Below, in pieces: positions 8,021 through 16,561 of a stretch of DNA of 64,000 nt. The stretch's first letter is position 1, and every line of letters begins with the position of its first letter. This DNA comes from Winogradskyella wandonensis (lineage in GTDB: Bacteria > Bacteroidota > Bacteroidia > Flavobacteriales > Flavobacteriaceae), in NCBI RefSeq assembly GCF_004346845.1, contig NZ_SMGI01000001.1, forward strand, positions 496,001 to 560,000, written 5' to 3'. Position numbers and translations under genes: made by a program. Below the pieces are notes generated by a model that was not told the DNA's origin, ran no database searches, and saw only the letters and a list, made by a program, of their open reading frames with translations.

Positions 8021-9835
8021 TTATTTTCTTCTAGAACGTCTTGGTCTATCAGACCCAGAAAAGCTTCCTGAATTTTCAGTACGACGTCCTCTAGGTTTAT
8101 CTTCGGAACGACGCCCTCTTCCGCTATCTGCGCTTCTGCGTGAGCGTCTTTCGCCTCTTGGTTTGTCTTCAGAGCGGCGTCCTTTTCCTCGACCACCCGC
8201 ATCTCTTCGGCGTCCGCCGCCACCACTGCGACCTTTGTTTTCGGAAACTTCTACATTAACAAAACGCCCTTCGTGTTTAAAATCTGTGAAGAAAGCTAAT
8301 ACTTTTTCTTGCATTTCTTTCTCTGTATTAAAGAACGAAAAGCTGTCTTTTACATCAACTTTAAATACATCGTCACGACCTAAATCTAGTTTTTCTTTAA
8401 GAAAATCTTTTAGCTTCATCCAGTCAAAGCCATCCTTACGACCTACATTTATAAAATAACGCGTATCGTTAGAAGATTTTCCATAATCTCTGTCATCTCC
8501 ACCTTTACTATCCACAACACCTAAATCTTTAGATTTTTGGTAATAGTTATGAAAACGGTTAAATTCTACAGAGAAAAACTTCTTGATTAAATCTTCTTTA
8601 GATGTATCTTCAAATAACGCGTTAATGCTATCGAGATACTTATCAATTTCGTGACCAATTTCCGTATTATGAATTTTATTCGCCAATGACATTAACTGCA
8701 CTTCGGTGATTTCTGTTCCGCTAGGAATATCTTTTTTCTCAAACTGCTTTTTAATAATGCGTTCGATACTTTTAATCTTACGTAACTCACTTTTAGAAAC
8801 AATCACCATAGAAACACCTGTTTTACCAGCACGGCCAGTACGGCCAGAACGGTGTGTATAGGTTTCTATCTCGTCTGGTAATTGGTAATTAATAACGTGA
8901 GTTATATCATCTACATCAATACCGCGAGCAGCTACATCTGTTGCTACAAGCATTTGTATTTGCTTGTTTCTAAACGACTTCATCACTAAGTCACGTTGAT
9001 TCTGACTTAAATCGCCATGAAGTGCACCAGCGCTATAACCGCTTTCTATAAGATTTTCAGCGACTTTTTGGGTGTCTCTTTTTGTTCGGCAAAACACCAC
9101 AGAAAAAATATCTGGATTGGCGTCTGCCAAACGTTTTAAAGCTTGGTATCGGTCTCTTGCGTTAACCAAATAGTATTCGTGAGAGACGTTATTTGTACTT
9201 TCATTTTTGTTACCTACTGTAATTTCAATAGGGTCGTACATAAACTTTTTTGCAATAGTAGCCACTTCTCTTGGCATGGTAGCAGAGAATAACCAGGTAC
9301 TTTTATCGTCTGGTGTGTACGATAAAATATCGGTAATATCTTCATAAAAGCCCATGTTTAGCATTTCGTCTGCTTCGTCTAAAACACTATACTGAATTTT
9401 AGAGATATCCACCATTTTACGGCTAATCATATCTTTCATACGACCTGGCGTTGCGACAACGATTTGCGCACCGCGCTTTACTTGTTTGGCTTGTTCTGTA
9501 ATGCTTGCTCCGCCATAAATAGCAACCACATTAAGACCGTTACAATATTTACCGTATTGCTTAAGCTCGTTAGTTATCTGAAGACAAAGTTCTCGCGTAG
9601 GAGATAAGATTAAGCCTTGCGTTGTCCGACTGTCAATGTCTATCTTTTCTAACATTGGAAATCCGAAAGCAGCTGTTTTGCCTGTACCTGTCTGTGCTAA
9701 AGCAACGAGGTCGCGTTCTTCGGTTAATAATTGTGGAATTGCTTTTTGCTGAATTTCACTTGGAGTTACAAACCCCATATCCGTGATAGCTTGTAATAGG
9801 TCTTTGTTAAGACCGAGTTCTTGGAATGTGCTCAT
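8021..9835 (-). CDS. deaD: DEAD-box RNA helicase with DbpA-type RNA-binding domain
   Basis: A 604-residue ATP-dependent RNA helicase of the DeaD/CsdA type, used in ribosome assembly and RNA turnover, often in the cold. Helicase motifs in order: Q motif (FVTPSEIQQKAIP), Walker A AQTGTGKT (about residue 47), PTRELC, TPGR, DEAD (VLDEADEML), SAT, and motif VI HRSGRTGRAG. A DbpA-like RNA-binding domain follows (about 455-545, YFINVGRKDGFDWMKLKDFL). The end is a low-complexity basic tail with two copies of GRRSEDKPRG. Its 5' leader carries three hairpins (separate entry), which suggests post-transcriptional control. Confidence 0.95.
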   Translation of the reverse strand: MSTFQELGLNKDLLQAITDMGFVTPSEIQQKAIPQLLTEERDLVALAQTGTGKTAAFGFPMLEKIDIDSRTTQGLILSPTRELCLQITNELKQYGKYCNGLNVVAIYGGASITEQAKQVKRGAQIVVATPGRMKDMISRKMVDISKIQYSVLDEADEMLNMGFYEDITDILSYTPDDKSTWLFSATMPREVATIAKKFMYDPIEITVGNKNESTNNVSHEYYLVNARDRYQALKRLADANPDIFSVVFCRTKRDTQKVAENLIESGYSAGALHGDLSQNQRDLVMKSFRNKQIQMLVATDVAARGIDVDDITHVINYQLPDEIETYTHRSGRTGRAGKTGVSMVIVSKSELRKIKSIERIIKKQFEKKDIPSGTEITEVQLMSLANKIHNTEIGHEIDKYLDSINALFEDTSKEDLIKKFFSVEFNRFHNYYQKSKDLGVVDSKGGDDRDYGKSSNDTRYFINVGRKDGFDWMKLKDFLKEKLDLGRDDVFKVDVKDSFSFFNTEKEMQEKVLAFFTDFKHEGRFVNVEVSENKGRSGGGGRRRDAGGRGKGRRSEDKPRGERRSRRSADSGRGRRSEDKPRGRRTENSGSFSGSDRPRRSRRK

Positions 9836-9845
9836 TCTTTTTTTG

Positions 9846-9899
9846 TAAGTATTCGATTATGTTATGTAGTGTTACATAAGAAGGTAATCGACATACTTA
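9846..9899 (-). promoter_or_regulatory. Long three-helix hairpin directly upstream of the helicase start codon
   Basis: Three nested helices pair exactly: 9846-9852 with 9893-9899 (TAAGTAT/ATACTTA), 9854-9859 with 9885-9890 (CGATTA/TAATCG), and 9862-9868 with 9873-9879 (TTATGTA/TACATAA) around a GTGT tetraloop. That is 20 base pairs with small internal loops. The base of the stem ends 10 nt from the ATG. In the transcript it is followed by an A-run, not a U-run, so it is not an intrinsic terminator; a translational or stability switch is more plausible. Confidence 0.65.
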
Positions 9900-9921
9900 A
9901 CCTAAGACTTCTTGTAACACA

Positions 9922-9936
9922 TCCTCACTCTGAGGA
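9922..9936 (-). promoter_or_regulatory. Second small hairpin in the helicase leader
   Basis: TCCTCA (9922-9927) and TGAGGA (9931-9936) form a 6-bp stem with a 3-nt loop, between the large hairpin and the 5'-proximal one. Confidence 0.4.
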
Positions 9937-9966
9937 ATCTAATGAAAATCAATCCTTTGACTTTCA

Positions 9967-10001
9967 GCTCGTAGTCGTTAAAAAAACTTTGACGAACGAG
10001 C
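9967..10001 (-). promoter_or_regulatory. 5'-proximal hairpin in the helicase leader
   Basis: GCTCGT (9967-9972) pairs with ACGAGC (9996-10001) and TCGT (9975-9978) with ACGA (9992-9995), leaving a loop that is U-rich in the transcript. The predicted transcription start lies at about 9998-10001, so this stem would form the very 5' end of the mRNA. Confidence 0.45.
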
Positions 10002-10004
10002 GTG

Positions 10005-10012
10005 CAAAGATA
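10005..10012 (-). promoter_or_regulatory. Candidate -7 box for the DEAD-box helicase
   Basis: Reads TATCTTTG on the minus strand, the same octamer as the SRP RNA promoter. No TTG at -33 is visible. It defines a leader of about 165 nt. Confidence 0.45.
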
Positions 10013-10169
10013 CACTTTTATTTGACTTTGTTTTTAAGAATTATTTTTGAAGTTACGCTTATCGCTAAAATAAATTCAGTTTTAATTGAATTTTATTGTT
10101 TGATAAGCGAAGTTAGTTTTTTAAGAGCTAAAAATCAATAGATTATGTAATTGAGATGTCTAGTATTTA

Positions 10170-10754
10170 TTAACACGTGTTATATCTATTTAAATAATCG
10201 ATTAATTGTTTTACCGCCTTTCCACGATGACCAATCTTGTTTTTTTCTTCTAAGGAAATTTGAGCAAAAGTCTCAGTGTAACCTTCGGCTTTAAAAATAG
10301 GGTCGTATCCAAAGCCTTTTTCACCTTGTTTCTCTTTTGTGATTTCGCCTTCACAAATGCCTGTAAAGGTTTTTAATTCGCCATTAAGATGTAATGCTAT
10401 TACAGTTTTGAATTGGGCTTTACGGCTAGATTTTTCTTTTAAGTAGCCTAAAAGCTTATCCATATTGTCATTGGCATCGCGTTGTGGGCCTGCGTAACGT
10501 GCGGAGTAGACACCCGGTTCGCCATTAAGTGCTTCAACCTCGAGACCTGTGTCGTCAGCAAAACAGTCGTAACCATAATGTTTAACCAAATATTCCGCTT
10601 TTTGGATAGCGTTTCCCTCAATGGTTGGTTGTGTTTCGGGAATGTCTTCATTACAGCCGATATCTGCTAAACTCAATAGTTTTATATGGTTTGGTACTAA
10701 AGCTTGAACTTCTTTTAGTTTATTAAGATTGTTGGTGGCGAATACGAGTTTCAT
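10170..10754 (-). CDS. rdgB: XTP/dITP diphosphatase (RdgB/HAM1)
   Basis: Hydrolyses non-canonical purine triphosphates (XTP, dITP, ITP) to monophosphates, keeping them out of DNA and RNA. The 194-residue length is standard. Motifs: FATNNLNKLKEV (residues 5-16) at the N-terminus, FADDTGLEVEALNGEPGVYSARY (about 66-88) with the catalytic Asp, GEKGFGYDPIF (about 149-159), and GHRGKAV near the end. It is the last gene before the helicase leader on the same strand. Confidence 0.94.
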   Translation of the reverse strand: MKLVFATNNLNKLKEVQALVPNHIKLLSLADIGCNEDIPETQPTIEGNAIQKAEYLVKHYGYDCFADDTGLEVEALNGEPGVYSARYAGPQRDANDNMDKLLGYLKEKSSRKAQFKTVIALHLNGELKTFTGICEGEITKEKQGEKGFGYDPIFKAEGYTETFAQISLEEKNKIGHRGKAVKQLIDYLNRYNTC

Positions 10755-10796
10755 GTAATAAGTTTTGCTATGTGAAATTAAACAAAAGCCAAAAAA

Positions 10797-10818
10797 AAGC
10801 CTCGAAACATCGAGGCTT
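10797..10818 (-). terminator. Intrinsic terminator of the 10834-12009 lipoprotein gene
   Basis: Perfect 9-bp stem AAGCCTCGA/TCGAGGCTT with an AACA loop. On the minus strand it is followed by a run of T (plus-strand A-run 10789-10796), the intrinsic terminator pattern. Confidence 0.85.
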
Positions 10819-10833
10819 AATTTTCAATAGTCA

Positions 10834-12009
10834 TCACAATTTATAATCCTGAATGATGTTTTTTAGCCTTATTTTTAAATCTTCGCCGGCATCAAATATC
10901 ATTTGTTCGTTTGTAGGAAACGGAATTGCTCTATTTCGCACCAAATCTCTATCATCAACTGTTAAAGCACGTCTATCGCCTCTAAATCTTGCATAAAAAT
11001 TCTCAAATACAAATCCGCTATCTAGATTAAACTGCTCTAAAACCTGCTTGTTTTGTAAGTCGGTAAAAGTTACATCTGCTAGGATTTCGGCTTGTTTAAA
11101 CTGTTCATACTCAAACAGCCTTGCTCTTACAGTTATTATTTTATCTTCTTTAATATCGTTACCCAAACTGTCTTTCATTACATTTCCGTTTCCGTCTAAT
11201 TTGTATTGCCAACCATCTTTTACTTCACGCTGTCGCGGTACTTCGCGTTCTCTAACTTGTTCTGGAGAAATATTAATGCGAGCTAAGCGTAATCGCATGG
11301 CGTAATCGTAGTCTAAACTATCGCCTTTGTAAGCATGGTATACGGTCCAGAATTGATTAAGTCCATAAGTATCGAAATCTAATAATGCTTCTTCTAATCG
11401 TCTAGGAATGACTTGGTTTGTCTGATTCTCGATACTTACTGCAACATGTGCAGTCCCAAGCTCATGAGCCTCTTGCATAAGCGCTCGTGTTTTTTCGTAA
11501 TTTGGATTTATATCTTCAATATAAGCCAAAGTGTTGTATGCTTCTCTTATTTGAAACTTATCATCACTTTCTAGTAAGTCAAGGCCTTTTTCGTAGAAAA
11601 AATCAGATACATTATCTCGTGCTGCTAACGTTTGCTTTGTATAGTCTTTTGTTTTAAAAAATACGTCTCGCCCATTAACTTGTAATGGTAGTAGTGGCTT
11701 AACAGCATTTTGGCGTCTATCTAAGGCGATATACGTTTCGTAAATACGTTTATAATATTCTGGATTGTTACTTGCCTTTAACTTAGAAACTGTACTTATA
11801 TCTCGTTCATTGGCTTTATCGTAAGCATCTTTTAGTAAAAGAATATAGTCTTGGTTTCGTTTAGCATCTTTATTTGCGCTTAGTTTTTTTATACTCTTTG
11901 CAATGGCTTCGTTGTAATTGCCGGATGTTAAGGCGCGCTCAACCTTTTTCTTAGAGCCGCAAGACACAAGAAATAGAACGAATATGAATAGTAGGGTAGT
12001 TTTTTTCAT
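10834..12009 (-). CDS. Lipoprotein with helical-repeat N-terminal region
   Basis: A 391-residue lipoprotein: LFIFVLFLVSCGSKKK gives a lipobox with Cys17. Residues 25-180 are helical and TPR-like (ALTSGNYNEAIAKSIKKLSA, then AYNTLAYIEDINPNY). The rest is a beta-rich domain with RARLFEYEQFKQAEILADVTF. Conserved-looking flavobacterial lipoprotein, probably in the outer membrane; function unknown. A terminator closes it and a -7 box lies upstream within the fahA terminator region. Confidence 0.75.
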   Translation of the reverse strand: MKKTTLLFIFVLFLVSCGSKKKVERALTSGNYNEAIAKSIKKLSANKDAKRNQDYILLLKDAYDKANERDISTVSKLKASNNPEYYKRIYETYIALDRRQNAVKPLLPLQVNGRDVFFKTKDYTKQTLAARDNVSDFFYEKGLDLLESDDKFQIREAYNTLAYIEDINPNYEKTRALMQEAHELGTAHVAVSIENQTNQVIPRRLEEALLDFDTYGLNQFWTVYHAYKGDSLDYDYAMRLRLARINISPEQVREREVPRQREVKDGWQYKLDGNGNVMKDSLGNDIKEDKIITVRARLFEYEQFKQAEILADVTFTDLQNKQVLEQFNLDSGFVFENFYARFRGDRRALTVDDRDLVRNRAIPFPTNEQMIFDAGEDLKIRLKNIIQDYKL

Positions 12010-12054
12010 AATCAGAAGTTTATAGGTTTATGTAGTAGATTTCAATAGCTGTGC

Positions 12055-12062
12055 CAAACATA
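12055..12062 (-). promoter_or_regulatory. Candidate -7 box for the 10834-12009 lipoprotein gene
   Basis: Reads TATGTTTG on the minus strand, matching TAnnTTTG, 45 nt upstream of the ATG. It sits just downstream of the fahA terminator, where a new promoter is expected. Confidence 0.38.
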
Positions 12063-12092
12063 AAAAAAGTCCAGATTGAAACTGGACTTTTT
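12062..12092 (-). terminator. Intrinsic terminator of fahA
   Basis: AAAAGTCCAG (12065-12074) and CTGGACTTTT (12082-12091) form a 10-bp stem with a 7-nt loop. The A-run on the left becomes a T-run on the minus strand, right after the fahA stop codon. Confidence 0.82.
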
Positions 12093-12113
12093 CAAAATAT
12101 TTAATTGTTCTAG

Positions 12114-13403
12114 TTATTTTTTCTTAGGATTAAAAACCGGTAATAGTTGCGTTTTTAGTTGACCAAAACCAATACGCACATCCTCATTTTCACAATAGCC
12201 GCGCATTACAACGGTATCGTAATCGTTAATAAATTTTCGCTCTGTACCGTCTTTCATTTTTAGAGGCTTAGTACCTTTCCAAGCGAGTTCTAGCATAGAA
12301 CCATACGAATCTTCTGTTGGGCCTGAAATGGTGCCACTTCCCATCATATCTCCAGAATTTACAGGACATCCATTTACAGTATGGTGTGCTAGTTGCTGCG
12401 CCATATTCCAATACATGTATTTAAAATTAGATTTACATACTGTAGTTTCTTTAGAACCTTTTGGGATAATGCCAACTTCTAAATTAATGTCGTAGCTATG
12501 CTTACCGCTGATTTGTAAATAATCTAGTGGTTTTGGGTCTTGCTTTGGACTTTCCACCCTAAACGGCTCCAGAGCATCTAAAGTAACTATCCAAGGCGAC
12601 ATAGATGACGCAAAGTTTTTACCCAAAAATGGACCTAATGGTACATATTCCCATTTTTGGATGTCTCTTGCCGACCAATCGTTGAACAGAACTAAGCCAA
12701 AAATGTATTCCTCGGCTTCGTGGATTGGAATAGGTTCACCTAATTCGTTAGCGTCTGTGGTTACAAATGCCATTTCTAACTCAAAATCTACCAGCTTTGA
12801 TGGTCCAAATACTGGCTTTTTTGCGCCTTCTGGCATCGTTTGCCCTTGCGGTCTGTGAATTGGTCTATGTGTTGTAATTATAGAAGAGCTTCTTCCGTGA
12901 TAACCTACAGGCATGTGCAACCAATTTGGTAATAAAGCGTTGTCTGGGTCACGAAACATAGTACCTACATTTGTTGCATGTTCTTTACTTGCGTAGAAAT
13001 CCGTGTAATCGCCAATGTAAATAGGTAATTTCATTTCTATTTCATCAAGACGAAATAAGATGGTTTCTTTGTGAGCTGTATTGTTTTTTAGAATAGGATT
13101 CTCTGCATCAAAAATTTCTGCAATTCGGTTACGAACCAAACGCCAAGTCTTACGGCCATCGGCTATAAAATCATTAAGCGTATCCTGCAAAAAGATGTCA
13201 TCGGTTAGCGGAATACCATCAAAATAACCCAGTTGATGTAAAGCCCCGAGGTCTATAGCAGTATCTCCGATACGTGTACCAATGGTTATAATATCATCCT
13301 TGGTCAAAAAGACACCGAAAGGAATGTTCTGGATAGGAAAATCGGAGTTTTTGTTTACGTATAACCAAGAACTTCGGTTTGGATTATTTGCGGATAATGG
13401 CAT
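12114..13403 (-). CDS. fahA: Fumarylacetoacetase
   Basis: Hydrolyses fumarylacetoacetate to fumarate and acetoacetate, the last step of tyrosine and homogentisate breakdown. I start at the ATG 13401-13403 (MPLSANNPNRSSWLYV), giving 429 aa; an upstream ATG at 13442 would add 13 atypical residues. Family marks: PVGYHGRSSSI (catalytic His region), FELEMAFVT with metal-binding Glu residues, FNDWSARDIQKWEY, and GSGTISGP near the C-terminus. No homogentisate dioxygenase gene is in the window. Divergent from glyA. Confidence 0.95.
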   Translation of the reverse strand: MPLSANNPNRSSWLYVNKNSDFPIQNIPFGVFLTKDDIITIGTRIGDTAIDLGALHQLGYFDGIPLTDDIFLQDTLNDFIADGRKTWRLVRNRIAEIFDAENPILKNNTAHKETILFRLDEIEMKLPIYIGDYTDFYASKEHATNVGTMFRDPDNALLPNWLHMPVGYHGRSSSIITTHRPIHRPQGQTMPEGAKKPVFGPSKLVDFELEMAFVTTDANELGEPIPIHEAEEYIFGLVLFNDWSARDIQKWEYVPLGPFLGKNFASSMSPWIVTLDALEPFRVESPKQDPKPLDYLQISGKHSYDINLEVGIIPKGSKETTVCKSNFKYMYWNMAQQLAHHTVNGCPVNSGDMMGSGTISGPTEDSYGSMLELAWKGTKPLKMKDGTERKFINDYDTVVMRGYCENEDVRIGFGQLKTQLLPVFNPKKK

Positions 13404-13516
13404 GTGAGTAATGTTGATTAAGTGTTCATTATTTCTATTCAAATCTACCTAAATTTTAATATTTAAACTAATACAATTCGTATTTTTGAAATTCATTTAA
13501 CATCAACTTAAAATAT

Positions 13517-14791
13517 ATGCAACGCGACGAACAAATTTTTGAATTAATTGAAGCCGAGAGAGAGCGTCAAACCGAGGGTATAGAGCTTATAGCGTCAGAA
13601 AATTTTACAAGTCCTCAAGTTATGGAAGCTTGTGGCTCAGTTTTAACAAATAAATATGCCGAGGGTTATCCAGGCAAACGCTATTATGGTGGTTGCGAAG
13701 TTGTAGACGAAGTTGAAACTATTGCCATAGAACGCGCAAAAACGTTATTTGGGGCTGCTTACGCCAATGTACAGCCTCATTCTGGAAGTCAGGCAAATAC
13801 AGCGGTTTATCATGCCTGTCTAAAGCCAGGAGATACGATTTTAGGATTTGATTTGTCTCATGGTGGCCATTTAACACACGGTTCGCCAGTAAATTTTTCC
13901 GGTAAATTATATCGTCCTACCTTTTATGGCGTAAAGAAAGATACTGGCTATATTGATTATGAGATGTTATCTGATGTTGCCGAAAAAGAGAAGCCACAAT
14001 TAATTATCGCAGGTGCGTCTGCCTATTCTAGAGATATAGATTTTGCAAAGTTTAGAGAAGTGGCTGATAATGTTGGTGCTTTGCTTTTAGCAGACATATC
14101 ACATCCATCGGGTTTAATTGCAAAGGGTATTTTAAATGACCCGATGCCGCATTGCCACGTTGTAACGACAACAACTCATAAAACGTTGCGTGGACCTCGT
14201 GGTGGGTTAATAATGATGGGCGAGAATTTTGATAATCCATTTGGACTAAAACTTAAAAACGGAAACCCTAAAAAAATGTCTGGTTTGTTAGACTCTGGTA
14301 TTTTTCCAGGTAATCAAGGCGGCCCTTTAATGCATACCATTGCAGCTAAGGCAATAGCCTTTGGTGAATGTTTAACAGATGAGTTTTTACATTACATGTT
14401 GCAAGTAAAACGTAATGCCGATGCTATGGCACAAGCATTTGTTGCCAAAGATTATCATCTGATTTCTGGAGGTACAGACAACCACATGATGTTAATTGAT
14501 TTGCGCAATAAGAATATTACAGGAAAAGCTGCTGAACAAGCTTTGGTAAGGGCAGATATCACAGTAAACAAAAACATGGTCCCTTATGACACGGAATCTC
14601 CTTTTGTAACATCGGGAATTAGAGTTGGTACACCTGCGATTACAACGCGTGGTCTAAAGGAAAGTGATATGGCTTACGTAGTAGACTTGATAGACGAAGT
14701 TATTATGAATCACGAAAATGAAACAGTTTTAGAAGCTGTTGCAGAAAAGGTTAATGCTTTAATGTCTGATAGACCTTTGTTTAATGCTTAA
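13517..14791 (+). CDS. glyA: Serine hydroxymethyltransferase
   Basis: PLP enzyme converting serine and tetrahydrofolate to glycine and 5,10-methylene-THF, the main one-carbon source. The N-terminus has [20 protein letters not shown] and [16 protein letters not shown]. The PLP lysine is in [14 protein letters not shown] (about residues 218-231). At 424 aa it is normal length. A box TATTTTTG at 13481-13488 may drive it, with a leader of about 25 nt. Followed by a strong terminator. Confidence 0.97.
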   Translation: MQRDEQIFELIEAERERQTEGIELIASENFTSPQVMEACGSVLTNKYAEGYPGKRYYGGCEVVDEVETIAIERAKTLFGAAYANVQPHSGSQANTAVYHACLKPGDTILGFDLSHGGHLTHGSPVNFSGKLYRPTFYGVKKDTGYIDYEMLSDVAEKEKPQLIIAGASAYSRDIDFAKFREVADNVGALLLADISHPSGLIAKGILNDPMPHCHVVTTTTHKTLRGPRGGLIMMGENFDNPFGLKLKNGNPKKMSGLLDSGIFPGNQGGPLMHTIAAKAIAFGECLTDEFLHYMLQVKRNADAMAQAFVAKDYHLISGGTDNHMMLIDLRNKNITGKAAEQALVRADITVNKNMVPYDTESPFVTSGIRVGTPAITTRGLKESDMAYVVDLIDEVIMNHENETVLEAVAEKVNALMSDRPLFNA

Positions 14792-14812
14792 TAAGTAGAT
14801 TGTTATATATCT

Positions 14813-14844
14813 AAAAAGCCTCTCCAATTGGAAAGGCTTTTTTT
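14813..14844 (+). terminator. Intrinsic terminator of glyA
   Basis: AAAAAGCCT (14813-14821) pairs with AGGCTTTTT (14834-14842), with an inner TCCAATTGGA palindrome continuing the stem across one mismatch, then a T-run. Confidence 0.85.
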
Positions 14845-14853
14845 ATGACTGGA

Positions 14854-14885
14854 TGCTGAATCAGTCCCGAAGTTTCGGGACAGCA
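14854..14885. repeat. Palindromic intergenic element
   Basis: GTCCCGAA (14864-14871) and TTCGGGAC (14874-14881) are a perfect 8-bp inverted repeat, flanked by TGCTG (14854-14858) and CAGCA (14881-14885). The GC-rich palindrome stands out from the AT-rich surroundings and looks like a dispersed flavobacterial REP-type element. It lies after the glyA terminator, so termination is not its obvious role. Confidence 0.5.
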
Positions 14886-14909
14886 TAACAAGACGAGATT
14901 AATTTAGGA

Positions 14910-16487
14910 TTAGTCATCAAAAACCACGCTTTCGTAGGCACCTGCATCGGGTGCAGCTGCTCTTGAAGTATTTAGTAAATCTAAAGGAACTTGAGTAGAA
15001 AACAATGTACTTCCAATGCCGTTGGCTCCTGAGTCTTCTCCTATATTCATAAGATTTTCGAAAGGCGCTTTAAAATCTGGGTCTACATTAAAGATATTAC
15101 TATCATAATAAGTGTCATCAGAAAAAATGTAATTGGTCGTTCCCTCTAAATTGTCGTTGTCAAAACGTAAGAGACAGTTTGTAAATTTAAAATTGAAATT
15201 ATCGCCTTGCTGGTCTAAAATAAATTCTGGATTGTCATTTCCGTAAACGATGCAATTATTAAAATTAGCTTCAATTAATGGATTTGTTGTAATTGAAGAC
15301 TCGTCTACTTGTGCAAAATCGTTAAGTAAAAGCGCTGGGAATTGCCTAAAGCTATTATTCCAATAATTAGCAATTGTACAATGCGTGAAATTGTATTTTC
15401 CGCCAACGGTTCCTGCAAAAGAGGATTGCCCGGAATTGTTAATCACTACATTTTCTGCTGAAATGGATGTAGCTCTTCCTAAAATTCCAAAAGAACTTGT
15501 ATTGTAAATTTGGGAATTTGTTATCGTTAGTTTATCGGTAGGTGCATTATCATTACCTTCAGCTAAAATACCAATAGTCGCATTTTTAATTGTAGCGTGG
15601 TTAATGGTGTTATTCACACTGCCATTAAAAAGGTAAATAGTGCCCCATTGACCTGGGACATCTTCGAAAATTGGCTCTAAGCGGTCACCTTCAAGAATAA
15701 CTTCGTTTTCTAAGAGTTCTTGGTCCGAACTTACTGAACCATTAATATTTAAGGTGGCATTATTAGTCACTAAAATTCCTGAATCTGCATGAAAGTGCAC
15801 CCGAGTTCCAGCTTCCATAGTCAATGTTTTACCTTCATCAACTGCTGCATATCCATAAATGACATAAGGTTTTTCGTTGGTAAATGTGAGTTCATCATCG
15901 GTTAGAAAACGTCCAGGCAAGGTAGTCTCATCTATATTACCATCACCGTCGACATCGAAATTGAGATTTTCGAAGGTCGTACTATTACCTTGAAAATCGG
16001 GATAGATAAATACGGCATCTCTTACTAAGGTAACTAAATCTACATCTTGCTGATTACTTCCGCCATCGAAGAGAATTCTATCAGTATATAAAAACTCATT
16101 ATTTATAGCAGGAAGTGCCGCAATATCTATGGTTGTTTCAATAAAAATAAAAAGACTATCGTTAGCCAAAAGTTCTACATTTTCGAAAAATTTTCCTTCT
16201 TCGGGAGTGCCTACGTTGCCTGTTCCGCCATCTACATTAAGTCTGTAAAATGATGCGATACCGCGCTCTAGTTGAATAGTCGGAATAACAATATCCTCGT
16301 CGCTACGATTATAAACTTTTAGATTATAAGTGCTTGAGCCAATATTATTAAAAACGGTATCTAAATACACTGTGTCTCTTGCAAACTCTAGATTTCCTGT
16401 GCTAGGCGTAAACTCGAAATCGTTACGGCAAGAGCTCCAAAGAATTAAAATTCCAAAACAGATAAAGACGTTTAGCAGTCGCTTCAT
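14910..16487 (-). CDS. Right-handed beta-helix lipoprotein
   Basis: A 525-residue lipoprotein with Cys20 in ILILWSSCRND. An N-terminal Ig-like region (residues 25-150) is followed by short strand-turn repeats rich in Asn and Ile, for example INHATIKNATIGILAEGND and LTITNSQIYNTSSFGI. These are typical coils of a parallel beta-helix (pectate-lyase fold). The C-terminus ends AAPDAGAYESV, the 'DxGAxE' ending common to such surface proteins. Probably a cell-surface carbohydrate-binding or structural protein; no catalytic residues can be assigned. Confidence 0.8.
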   Translation of the reverse strand: MKRLLNVFICFGILILWSSCRNDFEFTPSTGNLEFARDTVYLDTVFNNIGSSTYNLKVYNRSDEDIVIPTIQLERGIASFYRLNVDGGTGNVGTPEEGKFFENVELLANDSLFIFIETTIDIAALPAINNEFLYTDRILFDGGSNQQDVDLVTLVRDAVFIYPDFQGNSTTFENLNFDVDGDGNIDETTLPGRFLTDDELTFTNEKPYVIYGYAAVDEGKTLTMEAGTRVHFHADSGILVTNNATLNINGSVSSDQELLENEVILEGDRLEPIFEDVPGQWGTIYLFNGSVNNTINHATIKNATIGILAEGNDNAPTDKLTITNSQIYNTSSFGILGRATSISAENVVINNSGQSSFAGTVGGKYNFTHCTIANYWNNSFRQFPALLLNDFAQVDESSITTNPLIEANFNNCIVYGNDNPEFILDQQGDNFNFKFTNCLLRFDNDNLEGTTNYIFSDDTYYDSNIFNVDPDFKAPFENLMNIGEDSGANGIGSTLFSTQVPLDLLNTSRAAAPDAGAYESVVFDD

Positions 16488-16561
16488 AAATCCAAAAGTT
16501 AGTTTAGGCTAAAAATATAACTTTTCGAATAAGATTTTAGTATAAGTGCTTAAAAGAATTG

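Larger units (their letters stand above)
9836..10169 (-). other. Gene-free stretch: structured 5' leader of the DEAD-box helicase and its promoter region
   Basis: No convincing gene here; the open frame at 9821-10141 on the plus strand has no family features and overlaps the helicase start. On the minus strand the stretch holds a -7 box (10005-10012), a leader of about 165 nt and three inverted repeats, described separately. The part from about 10030 to the rdgB stop codon at 10170 shows no recognised signal. Confidence 0.6.

Noticed and set aside
7948..8226. 92-aa open frame at the helicase 3' end
   Set aside because: Shadow of the repetitive Arg/Glu-rich tail of the helicase in another frame.
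9846..9899. Large hairpin as an intrinsic terminator
   Set aside because: In the helicase transcript it is followed by A residues, not U, and it lies directly before the start codon; no plus-strand gene ends here.
9821..10141. 106-aa open frame on the plus strand across the helicase leader
   Set aside because: It overlaps the helicase start on the other strand, has no family features and lies over conserved-looking hairpins of the leader.
13404..13516. Riboswitch or shared regulator site between fahA and glyA
   Set aside because: Only a -7-like box is visible; no conserved riboswitch core or strong dyad.
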